DNA of 64,000 bases, taken from Aestuariibacter salexigens DSM 15300 (lineage in GTDB: Bacteria; Pseudomonadota; Gammaproteobacteria; Enterobacterales; Alteromonadaceae). The notes beneath the pieces were generated by a model. The model was not told where the DNA came from. It saw nothing but the letters and a program-made list of their open reading frames with translations, and did no database searches. This document shows, in pieces, positions 9,540 to 19,331 of this stretch (position 1 is its first letter; each line of letters starts with the position of its first letter). A program made the position numbers and the translations under genes. The stretch lies in the NCBI RefSeq assembly GCF_000429145.1, contig NZ_AUBH01000003.1:268604-332603 (forward strand). Direction: 5' to 3'.

Positions 9540-10946
9540 ATGTCGCTTAAAGAAAAACTGCGAGAACTAAGAAGTGAAGCCACTCAGGAGCAGTGGAACG
9601 ATCCGGAATATATCTCGACACTGGCAAAAGAAAAAGAAGACAGCGATATGCCGCTGGCGTATCGCCTGTGGCAACGAGCACATAATCTCACACCGGAAAA
9701 TGAAGCGATAGGCGATCATATGGTTGAGCTTGCCCGCAAGCTAGAACAATCCGATCCCGACATGATGCATGTACAGTCAACCAGGTCCCAGCATACGGCT
9801 GCACTAGGGCACGATGAGGATACACTTGAATCACAAAAAGTAACACGACTTATCGATCGCTTTGGCAGTTTCCAGCTCATTGTGCTTCTGCCCTGGGTAG
9901 TGTTCGCCCTGTATTTGGTGATGTGGGCATCGCCACGATATGAAAGTGAAAGCCTGCTCATCGTGAAGCAACCAGACTCAATGAGTATCTCAGACCCAAG
10001 CGCCCTATTACTCTCCGGCGTGGGACTGTCGTCAGGCGACAATGATACGCAACTGGTTTCGGCATACATCAAATCCTATGACATGCTCAGCTATCTTGAT
10101 GACAACCTCGCGCTAAGACAGCACTATGAAAACAGTGAGCATGCCGATTTTTTCAGCCGCTTATCAGGGTGGAGTAGCAGGGAAGATTTCTTCGAGTATT
10201 ACCTGAACAAAATAGACGTTGTCATTGACCCGACATCCATGGTTATTTCATTAAAAACACAGGCGTTCACCGCGAATTATGCACAACAGCTTAATGGCGC
10301 CATTATTGAAAGAGCGGAATGGTTCATCAATAACGTTAATCAGGAATTGGCTAACGCACAGGTGGAGTTCATAAACAAAGAGCATAAACGAGCAGAAGAC
10401 ACGCTTGCTGACGCAAAGAAGACACTGCTGCAATTTCAGGAACGTTATAACCTGCTGGATCCGACTACTGAAGGCGCGGCACTGCAACAAATCGCATTCA
10501 ATCTTGAGGCGATGTTGTCACAGAAGCGCGCCACGCTGTCGTCACTCACACAAGTGATGAGTAGCAATGCGCCGGAAGTGCTGGCGGTTAAACGTGAAAT
10601 ACAGGCACTAGAAACACAACTCAGTGAAGAGAAACGAAGACTCACGCCCACTAATTCAACGGATGAAACAACGTCCATTGCCGGGATCATGGCAAAATTC
10701 AGCGAGCTTCGTGTTCAGCTCGAAATCGCGACTCAAGCCTACACGGCATCATTGGTTAATCTTGAGAAAAACCGTATTGAAGCCATGCGACAGTTGCAAT
10801 ATCTGGTGACAGTGCAACGTCCCGCATTAGCAGAAGAGGCAAACTACCCGAGAGTGGTATATAACCTCTCGCTTTGGGCAGTTGTGCTACTCATGTTTTA
10901 TGCTATCGGGCGCATTATCGCGGCGACCATCCGCGAGTTGAGTTAA
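9540..10946 (+). CDS. Capsule export inner-membrane protein, KpsE-like, with N-terminal extension
   Basis: A 468-residue polysaccharide co-polymerase-type protein that links the inner-membrane transporter to the outer-membrane pore. Two membrane segments frame a large periplasmic part: FQLIVLLPWVVFALYLVMW (near residue 118) and VVYNLSLWAVVLLMFYAIG (near residue 440). The periplasmic part is largely helical, with a coiled coil around residues 270-410. The late segment ATQAYTASLVNLEKNRIEAMRQ is typical of KpsE/CtrB/BexC. E. coli KpsE has about 380 residues. The surplus is a cytoplasmic N-terminal region of about 110 residues with a TPR-like stretch (MPLAYRLWQRAHNLTPEN). Confidence 0.85.
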   Translation: MSLKEKLRELRSEATQEQWNDPEYISTLAKEKEDSDMPLAYRLWQRAHNLTPENEAIGDHMVELARKLEQSDPDMMHVQSTRSQHTAALGHDEDTLESQKVTRLIDRFGSFQLIVLLPWVVFALYLVMWASPRYESESLLIVKQPDSMSISDPSALLLSGVGLSSGDNDTQLVSAYIKSYDMLSYLDDNLALRQHYENSEHADFFSRLSGWSSREDFFEYYLNKIDVVIDPTSMVISLKTQAFTANYAQQLNGAIIERAEWFINNVNQELANAQVEFINKEHKRAEDTLADAKKTLLQFQERYNLLDPTTEGAALQQIAFNLEAMLSQKRATLSSLTQVMSSNAPEVLAVKREIQALETQLSEEKRRLTPTNSTDETTSIAGIMAKFSELRVQLEIATQAYTASLVNLEKNRIEAMRQLQYLVTVQRPALAEEANYPRVVYNLSLWAVVLLMFYAIGRIIAATIRELS

Positions 10947-10964
10947 GCCTGGTAAAGCGGCCAG

Positions 10965-12824
10965 ATGATCAGGAACCTCGCCAGATGGCTTGCTCACAGC
11001 TCCAAATGGTTTGCACGAAAGAATATTGCGCAAACCAATCCACAGGTGCTTGAGCGTGGTTGGTATGAGATTTCCGTTAGAGAAATAACAGACCAGACCA
11101 AGTTGTTACTCGTGACACAGGAAAGTCGTCAAACTCACTTTTCTCTCGGACAACCCGTTAGTGGAGTGAAAAAGCGAAAACTCAAAGTCACTGAGAAGGC
11201 AACGTTGCAATTGAGAGGACCAGGGAAGATAGTCTCGATTGCCCTTATCAGCAGTTTAGCTGGACGGTTACTTTCGACAGGTCGATTGTTTATTCAAGAT
11301 AATCGAACAACGCAAACAAACATTAGACTGGCGAAACGACTCTTATTCGGCGATGGGCAGATAGTCAATCACACATTAAATATGATTGCTGACGCTGAGC
11401 TAGATTTGTTTTTTAAGCTAAAACAGTTACTGAAAAACCTTCAACGCCCAAAAGTAAAAGTAGCAGTCCTTGGATTCAATAAACTAAATGACGCTGAGGC
11501 ATGGCATCAACTGGATTATGTTCTGCTAAGCGATGAGCCAGTTACACTCCATGCTGCTACTGAACACAGCTTTAACTATTATCTGGACAAATTGTCCCAG
11601 GCTACACGTCCAGCCTTTGTATACAGCGATCACATCAACTCACGTGGAGAAGTCTTTGCTAAACCAGACTTGAACCTACCCTTTTTGTACTGTGCTGATT
11701 ATGTGGGACCGGCACTGTTTGTGAGCACGTCGTTTCTGAAACAAATATCGATTGAAACAATTCGTGATAGGTTGACGCTGTTTCACATCTTTCGGCGGCT
11801 TGCATCTGATAGGCCATATGACATTGCGCATATACCGCAACTATTACTGTGTAGTGATGGGCAAGTCGTCAATGCCCGCACTACCGCTCCACTTCCATGG
11901 CCCCTTATCACACAGCACACAGACGATAATGGAATATGCAAACTCACTGGTGATGTGCCCAGCCCGGCACCGTTTGTCTCGATTATTATTCCATCCAGAG
12001 ATAACACCGCACTGTTGAAACGATGCATAGAAAGTATTCTGGCGCTCACCCAGTATCCGGAGTTTGAAATCATCATTGTAGATAACCACAGTCAGACCGA
12101 GGAAGCGCTGCGTTATTTTGACTCATTGCATCACTCTCACATCACTGTACTACGTTATCCCCACCCATTTAATTACTCCGCAATCAATAATTTTGCTGTA
12201 CATCATGCTCGCGGAGACTACATTGCATTGCTAAATGATGATATTGAAGTGAAGACGCATAATTGGCTGAACGACCTTATGGCCTGGGCAGCTCAGGAAA
12301 ATGTGGGCGCGGTAGGAGCAAAATTATTTTACCCTGACGGTCGCATTCAGCATGCTGGGCTGACAATTGGTATGGGGCATGCCGCAGGACATACACATCG
12401 CTTCGAAGACGGAGAGACGTGCGGTTATTTGGGCCGACTATGCAGTACACAACAGGTAAAAGCAGTCACGGCGGCTTGCCTGGTGGTTGAAAAACATAAG
12501 TTTAATCTAGTGAACGGTCTTGATGAACGTGAGTTTGCCATTGCCTATAACGATGTTGACCTCTGCCTGAAACTTGACAAGCTCGGCTATCAAAATATTT
12601 TGTGTGTTGAAGCCGAGCTAATTCATTATGAGTCGGTCAGCCGTGGCAGCGACCTTGAGCCAGAGAAACAGCAGCGTTACCGTCGAGAGCTAAAAAAACT
12701 GCAAAGAAAGTGGCACACCCGGGGTTATACCGATCCATTCTTTAGTCCATTACTTCCTCCCCACAGCGAAACCGTAATTGCCCCCACTATTGAGTTGACA
12801 GCATTTAGTGAAACGCCCAATTAA
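10965..12824 (+). CDS. Glycosyltransferase with C-terminal GT2 domain
   Basis: A 619-residue protein. The C-terminal half (residues about 333-570) is a clear GT2 domain: FVSIIIPSRDN, IIIVDNHSQTEE, LLNDDIEV (DXD-type site near residue 423), VGAVGAKLFYPDGRIQHAG and a late YNDVDLCLKL segment. This is the layout of O-antigen and capsule glycosyltransferases. The N-terminal 330 residues have no motif I recognise, though they include a mixed alpha/beta stretch (LDYVLLSDEPVTLH...YVYSDHIN) that looks like a degenerate second transferase domain. It is the last gene of the operon that begins at 5919, 18 bases after the KpsE-like gene. Confidence 0.85.
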   Translation: MIRNLARWLAHSSKWFARKNIAQTNPQVLERGWYEISVREITDQTKLLLVTQESRQTHFSLGQPVSGVKKRKLKVTEKATLQLRGPGKIVSIALISSLAGRLLSTGRLFIQDNRTTQTNIRLAKRLLFGDGQIVNHTLNMIADAELDLFFKLKQLLKNLQRPKVKVAVLGFNKLNDAEAWHQLDYVLLSDEPVTLHAATEHSFNYYLDKLSQATRPAFVYSDHINSRGEVFAKPDLNLPFLYCADYVGPALFVSTSFLKQISIETIRDRLTLFHIFRRLASDRPYDIAHIPQLLLCSDGQVVNARTTAPLPWPLITQHTDDNGICKLTGDVPSPAPFVSIIIPSRDNTALLKRCIESILALTQYPEFEIIIVDNHSQTEEALRYFDSLHHSHITVLRYPHPFNYSAINNFAVHHARGDYIALLNDDIEVKTHNWLNDLMAWAAQENVGAVGAKLFYPDGRIQHAGLTIGMGHAAGHTHRFEDGETCGYLGRLCSTQQVKAVTAACLVVEKHKFNLVNGLDEREFAIAYNDVDLCLKLDKLGYQNILCVEAELIHYESVSRGSDLEPEKQQRYRRELKKLQRKWHTRGYTDPFFSPLLPPHSETVIAPTIELTAFSETPN

Positions 12825-12831
12825 TGTTTCG

Positions 12832-14576
12832 TTAATCATACTCGTCATTTAATTCATCGCGTCGGGTATAGACAAAATCAGCATCGATTCCAGAGAAAAT
12901 AATAAAATTAAGAGTTTGCCAGTCTGCATAGCTTTCCCCATAGTCGATCCTTGATATTCGCTCAGGAAAAGTGAGGCGCTCTTCAAACCTCGATGCCGAG
13001 CGAATATTTCGTAACACTGTGACGAAGGACTCATCGCCGTGCGCGATAAGTAACACATCACCAAACGGATTTTGTTTGACAAGTATGTCGGTGACTGATG
13101 TTGTTCTGAATTCAAACGGCGCTTCAAAGTAAGGCTGATTTAGCTGGTATGGCCAACGCTGCCATGTACTTGGAAACGTATAGATGAAATGTAGTTCAGG
13201 ATCTGAAATGCTCTGAAACACGATGCCGGATTCATTGAACAGCACCATAGTAAACCCATCTTTCGATGCACTATCCAGTAATAAGGAATTGATTGTTGTA
13301 ACGGTGCCATCGGTATCGACCTGTATCACGTCAACGCTGTGTTCAATATCATCATAACGATACACGACCGTATCCGACCTTGCGGCTCTGTCTATTGTTT
13401 CTTCGTGCACCACAAGGTCGCAAAATCCACGCGCTTCCTGAATAAGCGCGCCTTCCCCATCAACCGTACCTTCGTCGGTCATAAAAGTGCTATTGAAGTA
13501 ATTACATGTGCCTCCTGGAACACTGATTACCTCAGCAGTATCGACTTCACCGATCGCATCTTTATAGTCGACTTTCGTTCTTGGAATAATGGCCAGATTG
13601 CGGGCGTTATCAATCGTAATGCCATCTTTAATAGTAAGATTCTGTGGTAGCGTACCATCCAATGCAGGGTCAGCTATCGTGTCGTTGATGCCTTCATTTA
13701 GCCCGTAAATAAATGAGGTCGCACGATCATTTTCATCAAGTGAAACACCGTACACTTGGGTATATGTAGGGCTGCCAAACAGGTTCTCTTCCTCGATAGT
13801 ATTAAACGCAATGGTGATTCCAGTTTGGAGTGTGGAAAACGACGTCGCGTAAAGCCCACTTTCGGGAACGGGGACACCCTGATCGATAATATGTATATCG
13901 ATGTAATCGGTAAAAACCACGTTGCCTTCTGCATCCTCAAATTCGACTTCCAGGGTAGCAATAGCATCACCGTCGACATGTGGCAGTTGAGCGTAAACAG
14001 TAGTCTCGAAGATATTAAACGTTTTGTTACCGTCTCTGACTTTAAAAGGCTTACCGCCGTAACCAAAGTAGGCTCCACTGGCATAATTTAGTTTCTCGCC
14101 TGCCACCTGCGTCAGAACCGGTAGCGGATAATAGTCTCCTTCTCGCTCAACGAGCGCTATCTCAACAATTGATGCTTCAACCAGTTCGACCATTCCGTCT
14201 GTTACCACATTCCCACCAAAACTGAACGTATAGTTGACAGGTGAAATAACAGTAAAAGTAACCGATACTCTCTCAGCGGCATTACCCGCACTATCTGACA
14301 CATCATAATGTCGGATATAAGTGCCTATTGAAGAGTTATCTACACTATCCCCAGACACGATAATGCGATTGGAAATATCGCCATCTACGTCATCAGTTGC
14401 AGTGGCGGTTATCGTTGGAATAGGGTCGCCGACAGCTAGCTCATATGATCGAGTGTCAGGGTTTAGACTGAAGTAGGTGCTACGGTATCTTGCCTTGTCT
14501 GTCCGTCCGCTCCTCCGCCACAGCCAAAGATGACCGAAATTGCGAAAATGACCGATAATAACCGCTGCATGTTCAT
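12832..14576 (-). pseudogene. Frameshifted lipoprotein gene with an Ig-like (DUF5011-type) domain
   Basis: Two overlapping frames together look like one gene. From the ATG at 14576 one frame reads a lipoprotein signal (MNMQRLLSVIFAIS, lipobox IFGC, Cys19, then GGGADG) and then DTVAPT before a TAA at 14463-14465. The next frame carries on with SLNPDTRSYELAVGDPIPTITATATDDVDGD, the normal continuation of this Ig-like domain, and runs to the stop at 12832. One extra T at about 14471 would join them. The downstream part (about 545 residues) has no recognised domain beyond the first 80 residues and is rich in beta-strand patterns. It is either a recent pseudogene or a base-call error. It lies convergent with the glycosyltransferase and is not obviously part of capsule synthesis. 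Confidence 0.65.
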
Positions 14577-14794
14577 AGTAGATTCTCGTCCCTGTAAAGA
14601 AATACATTCGCTTCTTTTAGCGTCACGTTACCATAGGCTATGGTGACAGAAAACCCAGCACATATGCCTAACTCGGTTGCATGCCCCACACCAATTGTTT
14701 ATCCTTGCGCGGTTAAGTGTTGTCATTCGTAACGCGCTATGAAACACCTTGAATCTCGCCTATTTTGACCTTTTCAAGTCCAAGGATTTACTAC

Positions 14795-17700
14795 ATGAGA
14801 ACTGCATATTTTGTTTTAGGCATGCATCGTTCTGGCACTTCAGCTATTGCTTCAACTTTTCATCATCTAGGCGTAAGTTTCGGTGAAGCATTGCTGCCTG
14901 CGACTGAGGACAATCCTAAAGGTTATTTCGAAAATAAAGCGCTGCAGGCCTTTAACGAGGAACTACTCGTTACTGAGGGGCATGGCTGGGACAGTGTGTT
15001 TTTTGATGTCGATGATTTTGATCCAGACAAACGCCAACGTCTTGTCCGCCAGGCAACCAAAATTCTGGAAAGTGAGTTCGGCATTTTTCAACAGTTTGGT
15101 CTGAAAGACCCCAGGCTATGTCTGTTGTTTCCCATATGGGAAGAAGCCTGTAAAGCGCTTGATATAGATATCAAGGTTGTATTGGCCTATCGCCACCCGG
15201 CAGAAGTGGCTCAATCCCTTAAAGCCCGCAACGGCATGAGTCTGCAGAATGGCTTGGCACTGTGGGCTGACCATATGTCAAAAGCAGAGCGCTATAGCAG
15301 AGACTATCCACGCTGTCTGGTGTCATACCACCGGTTACTGACCGATTTTGACAACACTACCTCAGATATACGCAATTTCACTGGCGTAAGTACTTCATCA
15401 TCTTTGGATCGTGACAATATTATCGATGCAAAATTACGTCACTATCACCAGTCAAGAAACAATCTGGCGGACATCCCCACCTTTATAGAAGCAATCAACA
15501 AAGCCTATGAAAGTGGAAAACTCGATACCAAATCGCTCGATAAGGCAGCACGAGACCTAGAGCATCTCAAGGCCTTCTTCTATAACGAGAATAAAAAGAA
15601 TCTGTTCGTTCAGGTCTTTGACGACAGGAAAAAATACAAAGCCATCAAAGACGATTACTTTGCCAAGCTTCAGCACGCTGAAAACCAGGCAGAGAAGCGC
15701 GACAAAAAGTATCAGGACGCCGAACAGCAGCTGGTTCAGCTGAACGACAAAAATAAGTCGCTTCAAGATGCGATACAGCAAAAAGACGAGCGTATTCGCA
15801 CTGAAGTCGACCGAGCTAAGCAGGCTGAAGACAGTATCAGGCAGCTACAGCACAAACTAAATGTCAGTGAAATTGATGCTAAACATTTTGACTTTAAAAT
15901 CTCAAAACTTAGCAAAGAAAATGACGACCTCAAGCAGGCCTTGGTCAGGCTTAATGAGATCAAACAGGAGAAAAAGGACGCAGAGAAATTATGTGCCTCA
16001 CTGAAAAGTGAGTTATCGACGCTAAAAGAGCAACTGAGCCAGTCCAAACAGAATGAGAAAGAGCTGGTGTCGGCTAATGATGCGCTGACCGACGACATCA
16101 GACAACAAGACGATAAGATTCAAAAACTGAATGAACATATCCAGACAATGCAAGCTGAGCTCGCCAGTAAAGAGTGTGAGATTGAAGATCTTCATATCTC
16201 TATACAGCGCGTGCAATCGAAGTTAGCGGAAAAAACAAAGGAATTTGAAACTGCTCTCGCTTCACAGCGTGACAAACTAACCAACAAAACCAGCGAGTTT
16301 GAAAATGCAGTTGCTACGCTGAATAACAAACACGCTGCCAAAGCCAAACAACTTATTGCTGAATTCCAGCGTGATAAGCAGACCATAAAAGACCAGCTTA
16401 AGTCAGCACACAAGCAAACTGTATCTGAACTGTCTGAGCAGCTAACAGCGCTCGAGCACAAACAGGAACTGGTTAATGAGAAAACTGCCCAATGGATTGA
16501 GTTAATCGTTAAGCCACTCTCGACGATAGCCGCAGAACAGTATGGAACAGGCGATAGTCGCGGAAGTGTAGTCGACAGATTCTCCGCGTCATTCCTGTCA
16601 AGAAAAATGGAGAGGGCGACCCGCAAATTCCTCAAAGCAATAGACGTCGCGAAGCATGTACCTATGACCTTCGTTGCGCAGTTCGATGAACAAGGCTATT
16701 ACGCAGCCAATGAAGATGTGGAAGTGGAAGTGGATGCTGGAAAGTTCTCCTGTGCATTAGAGCACTTTCTGTACTTTGGGTTTGATGAAGCGTTGAGCGG
16801 CAAACGAACGTTTCATCCCAAGGGACGTTTCTTTGTTGCGACGCATGGCGAGCATGAGCGAGACATAAAGGACTACGTTGTCCACCTGAGAGACTTTTAC
16901 GACGCCATAGCGGCACGCAGAAAGGCGGAGAAAATCACTCAACAACGCAAAGCACAGATACAAACTGAAAGCAGCTCCAGCGACCATATACAAGAGCCTG
17001 CTACGGTCCCAGCTGGATCGCCGAATGGCGTTGTCAGACCGGCTCCGAACTACATTAAGGCCACGGATACATGGCCGAGCGTTGATATCATCCTGCCCGT
17101 CTATAATGCGTTGGATGATGTAAAGGCTTGCATTAGCTCTCTGTATAGCAATCAAACCGTGCCATTCAATCTGATTGTGATTGATGATTGTAGTGAAACC
17201 GACACGCGAGACTGGCTTATCAGCGAGCAGCAAGAAAAAGGCTTTACGCTGCTCAGAAATGAGCAAAATTTACGGTTTACCAAAACCGTAAATCGTGGAC
17301 TCGCTGAAAGTAAAGGTGACTATGTCGTATTACTGAACAGCGACACTATCGTCACAGCCTACTGGCTAGAAAAGATCCTGTGCTGCTTTAATTCTGACAA
17401 ACAGACAGGCATTGTCGGGCCACTCTCTAATGCGGCGAGCTGGCAGACCGTTCCCGTTCGCGAAGATACCGAGAACGGCGGCTGGCTGGTAAATGAAATC
17501 CCCGCCGGCTATTCCATTGAATTGATGGGACAATTAGTAGAGACAGTCTCTACACGTCAATATCCGAGTGTGCCCTCAGTGAACGGCTTTTGCTATGTCA
17601 TAAAGCGGGATGTTATCAATACCATCGGTCAGCTTGACGAGGAGTACTTCCCAACAGGCTATGGCGAGGAAGACGACTTCTCCATTCGGGCCAGAAAGGC

Positions 17701-19285
17701 TGGCTTCACTATTCGCGTCGCCGATGACACCTATATTTTCCACGCTAAATCAAAAAGCTATACCAAGGAAGTGAGGAAAGTACTTACAGTAGGTGGGCGA
17801 AAGTCTCTGGATAAAAAGCACGGCAAAGAGGAAATCGAGAATCTGATTGCCGCCTGGAAGGCTGAGCCATGTCTGCCGCAGATTGGCAAGGACATACAAA
17901 GCTTTATGCAAGTATCATCGGGTAACAGGAAAGTGGTATACACGGCCATATTCGGTAACTACGACCACCTGAAAGTACCAGAGTATATTAATCCTGACTG
18001 GGACTATGTGTGCTTCACCGACAACCCTGACATAACGTCCGACGTTTTCACTGTGAAGTGTGTTTCACCGCGCTTTGAAAACACAACCAAAAACGCGCGC
18101 ATGATTAAAATTCTCAGTCATCTGTTTTTGATTGGTTATGACATATCGCTGTGGATAGATGGAAGCGTAAAATTACGCGGACGTAATATCAATGAATTGA
18201 TTGAGAATAATTTATCTGAGCACTACATCTCGCTGCATCGACATGTAAAGCGAGCCTGCGTGTATGAAGAGCAGGAAGCGTGCGCCCTCGCCCAGAAAGA
18301 CGGTGCTGAGATTCTTGCCAAACAGGTTGAGTTTTATCGTATAGAAGGCATGCCTGCTGACGCAGGACTGTTCGAAACGGCTGAAATTGCCCGTATACAG
18401 GCTTCCCAGGAGGTACAGCGTTTAAATTCATTGTGGTGGCAGCAACTCGACGCATTCAGCATTCGTGACCAGGTTTCCCTACCCTACGTGTTTTGGAAAT
18501 ACGGGTTTAGTAACCACTTTATGGAGGGTAATCAATGGCTGGATGCCTATTTCCATATGTACAAACACAATGCTGAACAAAACAAACTGTCTACCCCTGT
18601 AGAGATTGTATTGCCTGTAGAGAGGCAAGCCTCCCAGATTGCAGAATACGTGGCACGCATTTTTGAGAAAACCTGGTATGCACCATTTAGCCTGTCAGTG
18701 CTCCTTCCTGATGATCAGGGCATCAACGAATCGACCAGAAATGAACTAATCGAAAAATATGATTCTCGAGTGTCATTTCATACGTACAAAGGCGCAATGT
18801 CGATAGAGAACCTCAACGCCTTTATTAAAGCCGGTACGTCAGAGCTGGTGTGTTTACTGTCTGAGGATGTAAGGCTTTTTAACAGTGACTGGCTAGATAT
18901 GCTTGTTGACGGTATGCATCAGGACGAGTTGGCCACGATTGCAGGCCCTACGGTACTCAATACGGCATATGACTTCGTTGCATCTGGCGTGCGCATCAAG
19001 CGCAAAGAAGGCGAGGTTGTTGATATTTACAATTCGCGCAAACTAGGTGGCACAGGCACGGTTTCTGCGGTCCACCAGGCCTGTGTGTTAATTCAGCGAA
19101 CGGCGTTTAATAAACTCAAAGGATTTGCAACCGACCTGGGTGATACCCGTTCGTCAATCATTGACTTATGCCACAGAAATGCACAAATCGGTTTTAACTG
19201 CCGTTTAGTATTAAATTCTGAAATAAAAGTCACTGATGATGTAGAACACATAGACTTGGAAACACTGCAGCAGCGTTTATCCTAA
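14795..19285 (+). CDS. Giant fusion: sulfotransferase-like, coiled coil, GT2, DUF616-like and C-terminal GT-like domains
   Basis: A 1496-residue protein. The start is the ATG at 14795 with an AAGGA site eight bases before it; a TTG 30 bases upstream is less likely. Residues 1-230 form a sulfotransferase-like P-loop domain (GMHRSGTSAIA near the start; VVLAYRHPAEVAQSL near residue 130 as the 3'-phosphate-binding region). Residues about 260-570 are a long coiled coil rich in Lys, Glu and Gln. A GT2 domain follows at about 759-985 (SVDIILPVYNA, IDDCSE, LLNSDT, and GYGEEDDFSIRARKAG). Residues about 1046-1255 (VVYTAIFGNYD, LWIDGSVKLRG) match the DUF616/TOD1-MUCI70 type. The last 230 residues resemble another GT-A fold with a weak DXD. 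No signal peptide or membrane helix is seen, so it is probably cytoplasmic. The substrate is unknown. Confidence 0.82.
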   Translation: MRTAYFVLGMHRSGTSAIASTFHHLGVSFGEALLPATEDNPKGYFENKALQAFNEELLVTEGHGWDSVFFDVDDFDPDKRQRLVRQATKILESEFGIFQQFGLKDPRLCLLFPIWEEACKALDIDIKVVLAYRHPAEVAQSLKARNGMSLQNGLALWADHMSKAERYSRDYPRCLVSYHRLLTDFDNTTSDIRNFTGVSTSSSLDRDNIIDAKLRHYHQSRNNLADIPTFIEAINKAYESGKLDTKSLDKAARDLEHLKAFFYNENKKNLFVQVFDDRKKYKAIKDDYFAKLQHAENQAEKRDKKYQDAEQQLVQLNDKNKSLQDAIQQKDERIRTEVDRAKQAEDSIRQLQHKLNVSEIDAKHFDFKISKLSKENDDLKQALVRLNEIKQEKKDAEKLCASLKSELSTLKEQLSQSKQNEKELVSANDALTDDIRQQDDKIQKLNEHIQTMQAELASKECEIEDLHISIQRVQSKLAEKTKEFETALASQRDKLTNKTSEFENAVATLNNKHAAKAKQLIAEFQRDKQTIKDQLKSAHKQTVSELSEQLTALEHKQELVNEKTAQWIELIVKPLSTIAAEQYGTGDSRGSVVDRFSASFLSRKMERATRKFLKAIDVAKHVPMTFVAQFDEQGYYAANEDVEVEVDAGKFSCALEHFLYFGFDEALSGKRTFHPKGRFFVATHGEHERDIKDYVVHLRDFYDAIAARRKAEKITQQRKAQIQTESSSSDHIQEPATVPAGSPNGVVRPAPNYIKATDTWPSVDIILPVYNALDDVKACISSLYSNQTVPFNLIVIDDCSETDTRDWLISEQQEKGFTLLRNEQNLRFTKTVNRGLAESKGDYVVLLNSDTIVTAYWLEKILCCFNSDKQTGIVGPLSNAASWQTVPVREDTENGGWLVNEIPAGYSIELMGQLVETVSTRQYPSVPSVNGFCYVIKRDVINTIGQLDEEYFPTGYGEEDDFSIRARKAGFTIRVADDTYIFHAKSKSYTKEVRKVLTVGGRKSLDKKHGKEEIENLIAAWKAEPCLPQIGKDIQSFMQVSSGNRKVVYTAIFGNYDHLKVPEYINPDWDYVCFTDNPDITSDVFTVKCVSPRFENTTKNARMIKILSHLFLIGYDISLWIDGSVKLRGRNINELIENNLSEHYISLHRHVKRACVYEEQEACALAQKDGAEILAKQVEFYRIEGMPADAGLFETAEIARIQASQEVQRLNSLWWQQLDAFSIRDQVSLPYVFWKYGFSNHFMEGNQWLDAYFHMYKHNAEQNKLSTPVEIVLPVERQASQIAEYVARIFEKTWYAPFSLSVLLPDDQGINESTRNELIEKYDSRVSFHTYKGAMSIENLNAFIKAGTSELVCLLSEDVRLFNSDWLDMLVDGMHQDELATIAGPTVLNTAYDFVASGVRIKRKEGEVVDIYNSRKLGGTGTVSAVHQACVLIQRTAFNKLKGFATDLGDTRSSIIDLCHRNAQIGFNCRLVLNSEIKVTDDVEHIDLETLQQRLS

Positions 19286-19331
19286 TCAGGTAAATGCGCA
19301 TTCAACAAGGTGTGAAGCAGGTTGTAATTGA

